The position numbers and the translations under genes are program-made. Positions 1 to 8,608 of a stretch of DNA of 64,000 nucleotides are shown in pieces. Source of the stretch: Bacillus sp. AFS088145 (GTDB lineage: Bacteria; Bacillota; Bacilli; Bacillales; Bacillaceae_G); contig NZ_NUUX01000002.1 of the NCBI RefSeq assembly GCF_002564465.1, positions 1 through 64,000 of the forward strand, read 5' to 3'. Each line of letters begins with the position of its first letter. The stretch's first letter is position 1. The notes under the pieces are model-generated. The model saw only the letters and a program-made list of their open reading frames with translations. It did no database searches and was not told where the DNA came from.

Positions 1-284
1 GTTCCCCCAGTTGTTGCGCCACCGGTTGTTCCTTCAGTTGTTGCGTCGCCCGTTGTTTCTCCAGTTGTTGCGCCACCGGTTGTTTCTCCAGTTGTTGCAC
101 CGCCGGTTGTTTCTCCAGTTATTGCGCTACCAGTTGTTCCTCCAACTCCAGTCTGAATCGTCAAATCTGTAGGTTTTAGAGTTACAACCCATTTGTCTGC
201 ATTTGCTTTTGATTCTGCAAATACATCTTTAAACATACTAAAAATAAGTACTAAAACAATTAAACTAATATAACCTTTTTTCAA
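1..284 (-). CDS. Secreted Gly/Thr-rich repeat protein (3' end outside window)
   Basis: Only the N-terminal part (about 94 codons) lies in the window. A TTG start at 284 follows a good AGAGGTGAT ribosome binding site, which also explains why the in-frame ATG just upstream (290) is a poor start: it sits inside that site. Residues 1-23 form a signal peptide (MKKGY, a hydrophobic run, then DVFA before ESKANA). From about residue 55 the protein is a 9-residue tandem repeat of the type TGGATTGET, with small variations, encoded by 27-bp DNA units. The look is that of a secreted or surface-attached low-complexity protein, possibly glycosylated on Thr. The function is unknown and the C-terminus, which would show any anchor, is not visible. 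Confidence 0.75.
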   Translation of the reverse strand, partial: MKKGYISLIVLVLIFSMFKDVFAESKANADKWVVTLKPTDLTIQTGVGGTTGSAITGETTGGATTGETTGGATTGETTGDATTEGTTGGATTGG

Positions 285-307
285 ACCCATCACCTCTCTA
301 GTTAATC

Positions 308-341
308 AAAAACAATTGTGTATATGTGAGTAATTGTTTTT
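308..341. terminator. Hairpin in the leader of the repeat-protein gene
   Basis: Ten-base arms AAAAACAATT (308-317) and AATTGTTTTT (332-341) surround a 14-nt loop, with a T-run on either strand. It lies directly upstream of the TTG start at 284. It could act as a leader attenuator or as a terminator for plus-strand readthrough; the sequence does not say which. Confidence 0.4.
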
Positions 342-367
342 TTAAAATAAATCTCATAACAGACGAA

Positions 368-389
368 AAGCTCCCTACGTAGGGAGCTT
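368..389. terminator. Perfect 22-nt palindrome, terminator-like
   Basis: AAGCTCCCTAC followed immediately by its reverse complement, with no loop of its own, then a short T-run on either strand. No gene ends here in the window, so it is either an orphan bidirectional terminator or an operator-like palindrome upstream of the repeat-protein gene. Confidence 0.4.
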
Positions 390-544
390 ATTTTAATTGT
401 CTAATATATTAATATTTTATAATATTAGCATTTTCATTGCATATTAAAATTGTATTACACACTTGCCTATTTCTGTTGCATTTTTTACTTTAAATATAGG
501 TATGTTTTTATAGATTTTAGTTGATACTATGAGGATTTTACATA

Positions 545-740
545 TAAGTGCGATTTATTTGTTGAATATATTTGTTTTGATGGTTTTTATTTGCGATTCC
601 CGGAATTTAATTACGATTTATACTTTTTTTTTTGCGATTTCCGGATTTTAATTGCGATCCAGACTCTTTATTTGCGATTTCCGAATAATAATTGCTTCCC
701 ACACTTTTTATTTATGATTCCAAAGTCTTAATGACGGCTT
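545..740. repeat. Degenerate 20-bp-period array, locus A (about 10 units)
   Basis: The core TTTGCGATT recurs in degenerate form. Its TGCGAT element, or a variant of it, begins near positions 549, 571, 592, 612, 633, 653, 673, 693, 713 and 732, an average step of about 20.3 bp. Between cores the DNA is T- and A-rich. All units read the same way on the plus strand. The array fills the space upstream of ywqB and has no coding potential. The same motif and period occur at 43985-44365. Confidence 0.7.
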
Positions 741-849
741 AATATTAACAATCTAGATCAACTTTCATTTTTTCCCTTTTCGGCTATGTGTATCGTATTT
801 GTTTAGGGTATAATTACCAATAAGAATGTTTCGAGTAAGGAGGCATCGA

Positions 850-2481
850 ATGCTTCAGCGTGATTTAAGTAAAGATATTATTTATGAACTTTCATATTCA
901 CTTTTTTCAAAGCTTTCTCCTCAAAATACGAGGGACGCAGAGCTTGTTGAAACTGGCCTGCAGTTGTATCGACTAGGTCAAGTATATAATGTTTCGGTTC
1001 GCGAAGGTCGCCTAGTTGGTGTTGTCGAAGAAGGGGATCAAATTCATTTACCAATTCTACATATTGAAAACCATGATCAAAATGGATGTGATTGCTACGA
1101 AGCTCCTCCATGCCAACATCAAATTGCACTTCTTTGCTATGCTGCCGCTTCATTTTCTTTAGTCGGTGATATTATGAGGAAGTTTAAGCAGTCTTCTTTA
1201 AAAAGTATCCCGAACATCATGACTGGTCGCCAACTGCTAGATCAAATGAGTATGTTTGAACAGGACCGACCGAAAGAGACAGTGGCGTTATTTGAGCAAA
1301 AGTATAAGGAGTATATAGAACAGCAAAGAACGTCATTTTACCAAGATGTTTATTTTGTATATCCATTATATGAACGGTTTTATCATGGATTATTGAATCA
1401 ACAACCACGTCAAGAAAAGGAAAAGCTACAATATCAGTTACTTGCGTCAATTTTTACAATGAATAAAATGGTCGGACAAATCGAAATTCAAAGTACAGTT
1501 TATGACAATGCGCATTTACCGCGCGAAATGACAATGCTAGAAAATCAAATTGACGCAATAAGTAGACAATTACATAATTTAACTGGTGGTTCCGTGTCTA
1601 CTCAGTACGAAGAAGTTCTGCGTGAGCAGTTGCAGGCTCTTTTATTAGAAAGAAACCTTTGTTTAGTTCCTCGATATAACTCTTTTCGTTATGTATATAA
1701 AGAGCTATTAAATAGTCCGAAGATTTTATATAAGGATTTAGAAACATTATCAAAGGTTGAGGACAATTATTATGCAGATTTAGGAAAAGCTCATCTATTT
1801 TTTTTATTAAAAGAAGATGAAACAATGCTGTCCATTATAAAGCAATACAGTAATAATGAACGTACTCTCTATTGCTTTACTTACTGGATAGAAATTCTTC
1901 GAAAAAACAATGAAACAGATCGGCTAACATTATTTTTGCCATTGTATTACGAGATGCTTTTACACTTTTTAAAAAATGGCGATGATGAATATGCAAAAAC
2001 TACTTTTGCGAAACATTTCCTTACTAATTATGAGTACAATAGTTTTTACACTAATGAAACGGCCGGGCTAGAAGTAGTTTATCAAGCATTACTTCCATAT
2101 AGTGTGATGCAGTACACTGATTATTTAATGCATAATCGAGAATACAAACGATGGGCTGAGCTGCAAATGCACTTATATTCTTATAATCCTGATTACATTG
2201 ATAAACATGACCTTCAGGAAGTACATAAGTACTCACCTCAATCTGTATTACCTATATACCATCACTTAGTTCTTTATTACATTGAGTTAAAAGGCCGAGC
2301 AAACTATAAAATAGCTGTTCGATATTTAAAAAAACTAAGAACAAATTATAAAAAATTAAAGCGTATGAATGAGTGGGAAGACTATATTCAGTATGTTGAA
2401 TCTCAATTTATTCGTTTACGTGCACTTCAAGAGGAATTAAAGAAAGGAAAATTAGTCAATGAAGCGACTAGCAAATCTTAG
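850..2481 (+). CDS. ywqB: SWIM zinc-finger protein YwqB
   Basis: A 543-residue protein that carries an early SWIM zinc finger: C80-x-C82-x5-C88-x-H90. The rest is helical and has no other recognisable domain. SWIM proteins bind DNA or protein through this Zn site. The gene overlaps by 23 nt a SNF2-family ATPase gene downstream, the ywqB-ywqA arrangement of Bacillus subtilis, so the two products probably act together on DNA or in a transcription-linked process. An ATG at 826 is possible, but the strong AAGGAGG site (838-843) lies downstream of it and correctly spaced for the ATG at 850. The precise function is not established. Confidence 0.88.
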   Translation: MLQRDLSKDIIYELSYSLFSKLSPQNTRDAELVETGLQLYRLGQVYNVSVREGRLVGVVEEGDQIHLPILHIENHDQNGCDCYEAPPCQHQIALLCYAAASFSLVGDIMRKFKQSSLKSIPNIMTGRQLLDQMSMFEQDRPKETVALFEQKYKEYIEQQRTSFYQDVYFVYPLYERFYHGLLNQQPRQEKEKLQYQLLASIFTMNKMVGQIEIQSTVYDNAHLPREMTMLENQIDAISRQLHNLTGGSVSTQYEEVLREQLQALLLERNLCLVPRYNSFRYVYKELLNSPKILYKDLETLSKVEDNYYADLGKAHLFFLLKEDETMLSIIKQYSNNERTLYCFTYWIEILRKNNETDRLTLFLPLYYEMLLHFLKNGDDEYAKTTFAKHFLTNYEYNSFYTNETAGLEVVYQALLPYSVMQYTDYLMHNREYKRWAELQMHLYSYNPDYIDKHDLQEVHKYSPQSVLPIYHHLVLYYIELKGRANYKIAVRYLKKLRTNYKKLKRMNEWEDYIQYVESQFIRLRALQEELKKGKLVNEATSKS

Positions 2482-5215
2482 TATTGCCGTAAAATGGGTC
2501 GAGCGAAAAGGCTTGCTCATTTATGGAATGCAAAGTCACGGTGTCATTTTACCGGTAACCGCATGGAAGCATCTAGTGTTTCAATGGCATGAACCTTCAT
2601 ATTATGGGACATTATTGCAGCCGACCCGAGTCGGTCAGATTGAAGGAATTCTTTTAACTCCAATCGAAGCACTTACTTTTTTTAGAGAACACCAAGAAAA
2701 CTCATTAGTAGAGATTACATATTTAGATGAAGCAAATGAGTTTCATTCCGTCATCTCACGTTTATACGACGATTTTAATGAGGGCCACGTTTCGCCAAGT
2801 TTTGCTTATTATCAGACTGGCGAAGAGCTATGGAAAATTGATGGATTTGAACAATTAGAACCAACTTTACAAGAATTGGTTTCTTCTGCAATTAAACAGC
2901 AGTTTGAAATAGAAACTTTACAGTCTAAACGCTGGGATATTGCTAGGGGCTTGTATCACAATCCAAGTTATATTAAACAGCAACTCACACATAGTATTGA
3001 TGAAGACGATTGGCATGTAAAAATCGGGCTAAGAGACGATGATGTTCCATTTTCAATTCGATTAGTACTTGAAGAGCCAATGAGTGAACATGATGACTGG
3101 AATTTACGTACCTATTTAATTGATGAGCGAAAAACTATAAAACCTTATGAGTATAACGGACATGAATCCTTACATAAAAAGCATGCATCTTATGCTGAGT
3201 ATTTAGACCGAACGTTCCAAGGAGTAGGATTATTAACACCAAACTTAATCGATGATCATAAGCCAAAAGAAATTTTAAGTGAACAAGAAGCTTGGACATT
3301 TTTAACAGAGGATAGTGAAAAAGTACTTTCCGCAAATATTCAAGTTCTTTTACCAAGCTGGTGGCAAGCTCTAAAACAAAATAAGATGACTTTAAAAGCA
3401 AGTGTAAAAGGTAAACCTGCTGGAAATTCATTTTTCAATATGGAAACATTAGTTGACTTCAACTGGCGAATCTCTACAAATGGGATGGAGCTTTCAGAAC
3501 AACAATTCCAGCAATTCGTTGAAAATCAAAGACGTTTAATTCAATTTAACGGTCAGTGGATTGCACTTGACCCTGCTTTTATTGCACGTATGAAGAAAAT
3601 GATGGTAAAGGCTGAAAAGCAAGGACTTAGATTTCACGAAGTTCTTCAACATGAGCTACTACAAGGGACCGAAAAACCTGAGGACGATAACTCTCCTTTT
3701 GCTGAAGTTGAAATTGAAGTAGATGATGTATTCCGAGAATTAACTAAACGATTAACATCCATTTCAGAAGTTCCTGAGCTTAATGTTCCTCATGGTCTGC
3801 AAGCAACGTTACGAGCATATCAGCAAAAAGGGTTCGAATGGTTAGTTCATTTGAAAAATATGGGATTTGGTGCACTACTAGCTGACGATATGGGGCTTGG
3901 TAAAACAATTCAATCGATCTCTTATTTAGCTTATCGTAAAGAAAACGAAGAAAAACGAGGAGCATCATTGATTGTCTGCCCTACTTCTGTAATCAACAAC
4001 TGGAAACGAGAAATTGAATTATTTTATCCTGATTTAACTGTTCATGTTCACTATGGAGGCAACCGTTTAAAAGGTGAAGACTTATTTTCAGTAATGAGAG
4101 ATGTCGATATTATCATTACCTCCTATGCTTTAAGCGTGTTAGATTATGAAGACCTAAAGCAATATGTTTGGAAAAGTATCATCCTTGATGAAGCCCAAAA
4201 CATAAAAAACCCAACAACAAAGCAGTCTCGTGCAGTTCGTGGATTAAAATCTGAGCACCGCATTGCTCTTACTGGTACTCCAATGGAAAATCGCTTAACG
4301 GAGCTTTGGACAATATTTGATTTTATAAATAGAGGATATCTTGGTTCTCTTAACCGTTTCGCTAGCAATTATGTAAATCCTATTGAGAAGGACCGAGATG
4401 AAGAAAAGATAAATGCTGTTCATCGTTTAATTTCGCCTTTTTTACTAAGACGTACAAAGCAAGACGAAGACGTGGCATTAAATCTCCCACCCAAACAAGA
4501 ACAAAAGATGCTTTGCCCGTTATCTGTTGAACAAGCGGCATTATACGAGCAAGTTGTTCAAGACAGCTTAAAACAAATCGATACATTAACTGGTATTGAA
4601 CGTCGAGGCCGTATTTTATGGATGCTAAATAAATTAAAACAAATCTGTGATCACCCTTCTTTATTCTTAAAGGAATCACAGCTTGTTGAATTCGAAGAGA
4701 GATCAAGTAAAGTTGAACGATTATTCGAATTAATAGACCCAATCCTTGAACAAAAGGAAAGCTGCCTAATCTTTACTCAATATGTGAGAATGGGTGATAT
4801 GCTAAAAGAGGCAATCCAAGCAAAATTTGGTGAAGAAGTATTATTCCTAAACGGTAGCGTACCTAAAACCGCTCGTGATAATATGATTTCTCGCTTTCAA
4901 AACGGCGATGTAAAAGTGTTTATTCTGTCACTCAAAGCTGGTGGAACAGGACTAAACTTAACAGCAGCAAATCACGTTATGCACTTTGACCGTTGGTGGA
5001 ATCCAGCAGTTGAAAATCAAGCAACTGACCGTGCGTACAGAATTGGGCAAACAAAATTCGTTCAAGTCCATAAATTTGTAACGATCGGAACGCTAGAAGA
5101 AAAAATTGATGAAATGCTACAACGGAAACAATCACTTAACGATACAATCATAACGAGCGAACAATGGATTACAGAATTGTCTATGGATGAGCTTGTTGAT
5201 TTATTAGGTGTTTAA
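2459..5215 (+). CDS. ywqA: SNF2-family DNA-dependent ATPase (YwqA)
   Basis: A 918-residue Swi2/Snf2 ATPase. The N-terminal 400 residues are the family-specific bacterial SNF2 extension. The ATPase core then begins, with motif I DDMGLGKT near residue 476, motif II DEAQ (rather than DEAH) near 576, SALTGTPMENR-type motif III, and a C-terminal helicase lobe with GGTGLNLTAANHV, the FDRWWNPA block and motif VI QATDRAYRIGQ near 856-866. Such enzymes translocate on duplex DNA and remodel DNA-protein complexes. The start overlaps the end of ywqB, giving translational coupling. Length matches B. subtilis YwqA (about 920 residues). A hairpin terminator follows at 5224-5263. Confidence 0.93.
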   Translation: MKRLANLSIAVKWVERKGLLIYGMQSHGVILPVTAWKHLVFQWHEPSYYGTLLQPTRVGQIEGILLTPIEALTFFREHQENSLVEITYLDEANEFHSVISRLYDDFNEGHVSPSFAYYQTGEELWKIDGFEQLEPTLQELVSSAIKQQFEIETLQSKRWDIARGLYHNPSYIKQQLTHSIDEDDWHVKIGLRDDDVPFSIRLVLEEPMSEHDDWNLRTYLIDERKTIKPYEYNGHESLHKKHASYAEYLDRTFQGVGLLTPNLIDDHKPKEILSEQEAWTFLTEDSEKVLSANIQVLLPSWWQALKQNKMTLKASVKGKPAGNSFFNMETLVDFNWRISTNGMELSEQQFQQFVENQRRLIQFNGQWIALDPAFIARMKKMMVKAEKQGLRFHEVLQHELLQGTEKPEDDNSPFAEVEIEVDDVFRELTKRLTSISEVPELNVPHGLQATLRAYQQKGFEWLVHLKNMGFGALLADDMGLGKTIQSISYLAYRKENEEKRGASLIVCPTSVINNWKREIELFYPDLTVHVHYGGNRLKGEDLFSVMRDVDIIITSYALSVLDYEDLKQYVWKSIILDEAQNIKNPTTKQSRAVRGLKSEHRIALTGTPMENRLTELWTIFDFINRGYLGSLNRFASNYVNPIEKDRDEEKINAVHRLISPFLLRRTKQDEDVALNLPPKQEQKMLCPLSVEQAALYEQVVQDSLKQIDTLTGIERRGRILWMLNKLKQICDHPSLFLKESQLVEFEERSSKVERLFELIDPILEQKESCLIFTQYVRMGDMLKEAIQAKFGEEVLFLNGSVPKTARDNMISRFQNGDVKVFILSLKAGGTGLNLTAANHVMHFDRWWNPAVENQATDRAYRIGQTKFVQVHKFVTIGTLEEKIDEMLQRKQSLNDTIITSEQWITELSMDELVDLLGV

Positions 5216-5223
5216 TATGAAGA

Positions 5224-5263
5224 GAAAATGGGATTATTGTATAAAGATAATCCCATTTTCTAT
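5224..5263 (+). terminator. Rho-independent terminator after ywqA
   Basis: Fourteen-base arms GAAAATGGGATTAT (5224-5237) and ATAATCCCATTTTC (5247-5260) with a 9-nt loop, 8 nt after the ywqA stop codon. The downstream T-tract is short, but the stem is perfect. Confidence 0.75.
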
Positions 5264-5280
5264 TAATTGGGGGTTATATT

Positions 5281-5814
5281 ATGGGCACAAATACTGGAAT
5301 GAACGTAATTGTCAAAAACCATGATGAAAATTGGAAAAACTTATTTCAAATAGAAGCTAACCGTATACGTGAAATCTTAAAAGATGAGCTTATTGAGATT
5401 CACCACATTGGTAGTACATCAGTTCCAAATTTAAAGGCTAAACCGATTATTGATATGTTACCTGTCGTTAAAAACATAGAAAACATAGACAAGTATAATG
5501 ATCAATTGGCTGAAATTGGTTATGAGGGACTTGGTGAGTTCGGTCTTCCAGGTAGAAGATACTTCCGAAAAGGTAGTGAGAATCGTACCCATCAAATGCA
5601 TATGTATCAGTTTGATAATGAAAAAGAAATTGAGCGTCATATTGCGGTTCCTGCTTATTTAAGTGCACATGATGATGAGATGAAAGCATATGGAGAATTA
5701 AAAGCGCAGCTTGCTGAAAAATTTCCAAAAGATATTTATGGATATATGGACGGAAAAGATGCTTTTGTGAAGGAAATTGAGCGAAAAGCAATAGAATGGC
5801 GAAAATCGATTTAA
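5281..5814 (+). CDS. GrpB-family (UPF0157) nucleotidyltransferase-fold protein
   Basis: A 177-residue protein covering the full GrpB domain. The signature HHIGSTSVPNLKAKPIIDM (about residues 41-59) has the G-S-x(n)-D pattern of nucleotidyltransferase-like folds, and a second block EIERHIAVPAYL follows near 120. GrpB proteins are found alone or fused to CoaE; their substrate is not settled. GGGGG lies upstream of the ATG at normal spacing. The gene stands alone between two terminators (5224-5263 and 5841-5870). Confidence 0.87.
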   Translation: MGTNTGMNVIVKNHDENWKNLFQIEANRIREILKDELIEIHHIGSTSVPNLKAKPIIDMLPVVKNIENIDKYNDQLAEIGYEGLGEFGLPGRRYFRKGSENRTHQMHMYQFDNEKEIERHIAVPAYLSAHDDEMKAYGELKAQLAEKFPKDIYGYMDGKDAFVKEIERKAIEWRKSI

Positions 5815-5840
5815 TTAATACAGATAATAAAACAGTAAAA

Positions 5841-5870
5841 AACATGCTTTGGGTATATGCATGTTTTTTT
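5841..5870 (+). terminator. Terminator after the GrpB-family gene
   Basis: Arms AACATGC (5841-5847) and GCATGTT (5859-5865), followed by a run of T to 5870. It lies about 26 nt after the stop codon. Confidence 0.7.
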
Positions 5871-5885
5871 ATTTGGATTTCATTA

Positions 5886-6167
5886 TTAAAGATTATAAAA
5901 AAAGGTCCCACAAATCGAATAGAATATAAAGAACACAATTGGCAGAGACATGAAAAACCCTATTGCCAAGAACTTTCTTTTTGAGACTCCCCAACAAGAA
6001 ATACCTATTAGAAGTGGTATAGCAACAACTATTCCAGCCGCGATGGGAAATTTTAATAAATCGATTCCCACTATAGTAACAAGGATCCCACTGAATGAAG
6101 TGAGGGTCCCAAGAAAAATCCCTTTAAAAAAATCAGCAACTGGATGATGATCACGTTTAGCTGACAA
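5886..6167 (-). CDS. Small three-helix membrane protein, unknown function
   Basis: A 93-residue protein beginning MSAKRDHHPVADFFKG at a TTG, preceded by an exceptionally strong GGGGAGGGGGG ribosome binding site. That purine run lies inside the longer GTG-started frame (6194), so the TTG at 6167 is preferred. It has three hydrophobic segments: about residues 16-34, 38-54 and 66-86, with a short basic cytosolic loop SKRK between the last two. I do not recognise the family. It is divergent from the Lgt-like/radical SAM pair, about 140 bp away, so a shared regulatory region is possible. Confidence 0.65.
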   Translation of the reverse strand: MSAKRDHHPVADFFKGIFLGTLTSFSGILVTIVGIDLLKFPIAAGIVVAIPLLIGISCWGVSKRKFLAIGFFMSLPIVFFIFYSICGTFFYNL

Positions 6168-6307
6168 TCTGATTCCCCCCTCCCCAATTTGCACTACCTA
6201 TAAATATATGATAGTAGAACATTCAGAAAAATAGTATCATAGGGTTAGCAACATGACAATAAAACTTTTGAAATAAAAAAGGAAGTGATACTATAAACAC
6301 CCCTGTA

Positions 6308-7063
6308 ATGATCCCGCTTTTCGGCATGGAACTTCACCCACATCGAGTTTTTGAAAGTTTAGCCTTTTTTATAGGATTTAGAATATATATTAAGTTCCGC
6401 CGAAAGGAAACAATTAGTGAAGAAAAAACCGTTTATGTACTAATAGGAGCAATTCTAGGTTCCCTTTTGGGTAGTCTAATTGTCGCTTCACTACAGGACA
6501 TCCCCAAATTATTACATAGCATTAATAGTCATGGTCTACTTGGAATATTTCAAGGTAAAACCATTGTCGGAGGGTTACTTGGTGGGATCATTGGAGTCGA
6601 ATTAAGTAAAAAACTTTGTAACCAAACACGTTCAACCGGAGATGATATGGTCCTTCCACTTTGTCTGGCAATGTGCATTGGAAGAATAGGTTGCTTTTTA
6701 ACCGGAATAAATGATGATACATATGGGATCCCTACTTCAAGTGTATTTGGGATTGATTTAGGTGATGGAATAAAACGTCACCCAACATCACTGTATGACA
6801 TTGCCTTTTTATGCTGTCTACTGTTCGTTATAAAATACACTTTTAGAAAAAAACCTTATGAAGGTTTCCATTTTGCTCTATTTTCCAGCACATACTTTCT
6901 TTATAGGTTTTTCATTGAGTGGTTAAAACCAACAATCAAGCCATATGGAGAAATGAGCAGTATTCAACTAACTTGTTTATTAGGCGTATTGTATTACGCT
7001 ATCTATTTTTTCTATCAGAGAAGGAGAAATTATCGTGCCAAATCGTCCGTATACGTACAGTGA
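6308..7063 (+). CDS. Lgt-like integral membrane protein (prolipoprotein diacylglyceryl transferase family)
   Basis: A 251-residue polytopic membrane protein with the family pattern of phosphatidylglycerol:prolipoprotein diacylglyceryl transferase. A GGLLGG block sits at 88-93, GRIGCF at 125-130, RHPTSLYD at 157-164 (compare RHPSQLYE in Lgt), and YRFFIEW at 199-205. Several residues normally essential in Lgt differ: the His of HGGL is V87, and the GNF(I/L)N-x-E segment reads GCFLTGIND. It is therefore unlikely to be the housekeeping Lgt and may act on another lipid substrate. It overlaps by 29 nt the downstream radical SAM gene. The ATG at 6308 lacks a well-placed ribosome binding site: AAGGAAGTG ends about 20 nt upstream, at the right distance for the in-frame ATA at 6293. 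Confidence 0.85.
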   Translation: MIPLFGMELHPHRVFESLAFFIGFRIYIKFRRKETISEEKTVYVLIGAILGSLLGSLIVASLQDIPKLLHSINSHGLLGIFQGKTIVGGLLGGIIGVELSKKLCNQTRSTGDDMVLPLCLAMCIGRIGCFLTGINDDTYGIPTSSVFGIDLGDGIKRHPTSLYDIAFLCCLLFVIKYTFRKKPYEGFHFALFSSTYFLYRFFIEWLKPTIKPYGEMSSIQLTCLLGVLYYAIYFFYQRRRNYRAKSSVYVQ

Positions 7064-8435
7064 TTTTACATTATCTGTTTGTAGTAAATGCTTACGAAAA
7101 GTAGAAGCAAAAATTATATATGAAAATGATTGCGTTTATATGTTAAAACGCTGCATGCACCACGGAATGGAGAAAGTCTTAATTTCTACAGATATCCCTT
7201 ATTATCAATTATGTAGGGAATTTATTAAACCAAGTGAAATGCCTCATCGATGGAACACTCCAATTAAATACGGTTGCCCATACGATTGTGGTCTTTGCCC
7301 GGATCATGAACAACATAGTTGTTTAAGTATTGTTGAAATAACAGATGTATGTAATTTGCAATGTCCAATTTGTTATGCAGAAAGTTCCCCTAAACGAACT
7401 ACTTGGAAAGATCTAGAAACCATTAAACGGATGTTTGATACGATTATTAAAAACGAAAAAGAAGCAGATGTAGTTCAAATCTCCGGTGGTGAACCGACAA
7501 TCCACCCTCAATTTTTTGAAATACTGGATGAGGCAAAAAAGCGAAGTATTAAACACCTAATGGTTAATACAAACGGAATTAGAATTGCCACTGATGAAGC
7601 CTTTGTAAAAAGACTCGCAAGTTACAAGCCTGGCTTTGAAATCTATCTTCAGTTTGATAGTTTTGAAGAGGAAACACTTCTTGAGCTACGAGGGCGCGAT
7701 TTACGAGAGGTGCGACAAAAAGCTATTAACCATTTAAATAAATATAATATTAGTACAACACTGGTTGCTGTCCTAAAAAAGGGCTTAAATGATCATGAAA
7801 TCGGTAAAATTATTAAATGGGGCACGGAGCAAAAATGTGTACGTGGTGTAACATTCCAACCTATTCAACACGCTGGAAGAACGGAAAATTATGATCCATC
7901 AACTGAACGCTTAACACTGAGTGAAGTTCGCCAAGAGATTATTAAACAAAGTGAATTTTATTCTGAAAATGATATTATTCCAGTCCCTTGTCACCCTGAT
8001 AGTCTAGCGATGGGCTATGCTTTAAAAATGGGCGGTAAAATTACCCCTTTAACTAGTATCATTGATAAGAATGTACTACTTGAGGGTGAAAGGAATACAA
8101 TAGTTTTCGAGAGCGATGAAGAGCTACGAAACAAGGTTTTCAAATTATTTAGTTTAAATCACTCCCCTCAAAGTGGATTTCAAGGCTTAAAGGATCTACT
8201 ATGTTGTTTACCGAAAGTTATTTTACCAAGTGGAATGGGATATGAAAATGTATTTCGAGTATTAATTATGAAATTCCAAGATAATTATGATTTAGATGTT
8301 CGTAGCGTAAAAAAATCGTGTGTTCATTTTGTAACGACAGATGATAAAATGATTCCATTTGACACATATAATTTATTTTATAGGGACGACAAAGAGTCAT
8401 ACTTAGAGACACTTAGAGAAGAAATCATAAGATAA
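7035..8435 (+). CDS. Radical SAM protein resembling tetraether-lipid synthase (Tes/MJ0619 family)
   Basis: A 466-residue radical SAM enzyme with a GTG start behind AGAAGGAGA. The SAM-binding [4Fe-4S] motif is C106-x3-C110-x2-C113, followed by SGGEPT at 150-155. Just before it lies a second cysteine set, C81-x3-C85-x2-C88-x7-C96, and at the N-terminus C16-x2-C19 with C33 and C40, a possible rubredoxin-like metal site. C-terminal cysteines C268, C319, C390, C391 and C429 could hold a third cluster. This cysteine layout is that of the archaeal MJ0619/tetraether synthase family, which joins lipid alkyl chains. The gene overlaps the Lgt-like membrane protein, so a membrane-lipid or lipid-anchor substrate is a reasonable inference, but the actual reaction is unknown. 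Confidence 0.85.
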   Translation: MPNRPYTYSDFTLSVCSKCLRKVEAKIIYENDCVYMLKRCMHHGMEKVLISTDIPYYQLCREFIKPSEMPHRWNTPIKYGCPYDCGLCPDHEQHSCLSIVEITDVCNLQCPICYAESSPKRTTWKDLETIKRMFDTIIKNEKEADVVQISGGEPTIHPQFFEILDEAKKRSIKHLMVNTNGIRIATDEAFVKRLASYKPGFEIYLQFDSFEEETLLELRGRDLREVRQKAINHLNKYNISTTLVAVLKKGLNDHEIGKIIKWGTEQKCVRGVTFQPIQHAGRTENYDPSTERLTLSEVRQEIIKQSEFYSENDIIPVPCHPDSLAMGYALKMGGKITPLTSIIDKNVLLEGERNTIVFESDEELRNKVFKLFSLNHSPQSGFQGLKDLLCCLPKVILPSGMGYENVFRVLIMKFQDNYDLDVRSVKKSCVHFVTTDDKMIPFDTYNLFYRDDKESYLETLREEIIR

Positions 8436-8564
8436 TGCAAAACCCCACTTAAAGTAAAAGTGAATTTGAATTACTTATATTTTTCCTCACAATTATATAT
8501 GAAATTATTTTTAGAGATGCCACTTTGAATAACAGTTAAATGTCCTTCTCTTAAGAATAAAAGA

Positions 8565-8600
8565 AAGCCTATTTTTTCAAAAATAGGCTTCTTTTTTATT
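8565..8600. terminator. Bidirectional terminator between the radical SAM gene and fabZ
   Basis: Twelve-base arms AAGCCTATTTTT (8565-8576) and AAAAATAGGCTT (8579-8590) with T-runs on both strands. It serves the convergent radical SAM (plus) and fabZ (minus) genes. Confidence 0.85.
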
Positions 8601-8608
8601 CACTCTAT

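Noticed and set aside
5468-5938. 156-residue open frame opposite the GrpB gene
   Set aside because: Antisense to a clear GrpB domain, no family resemblance and no ribosome binding site.
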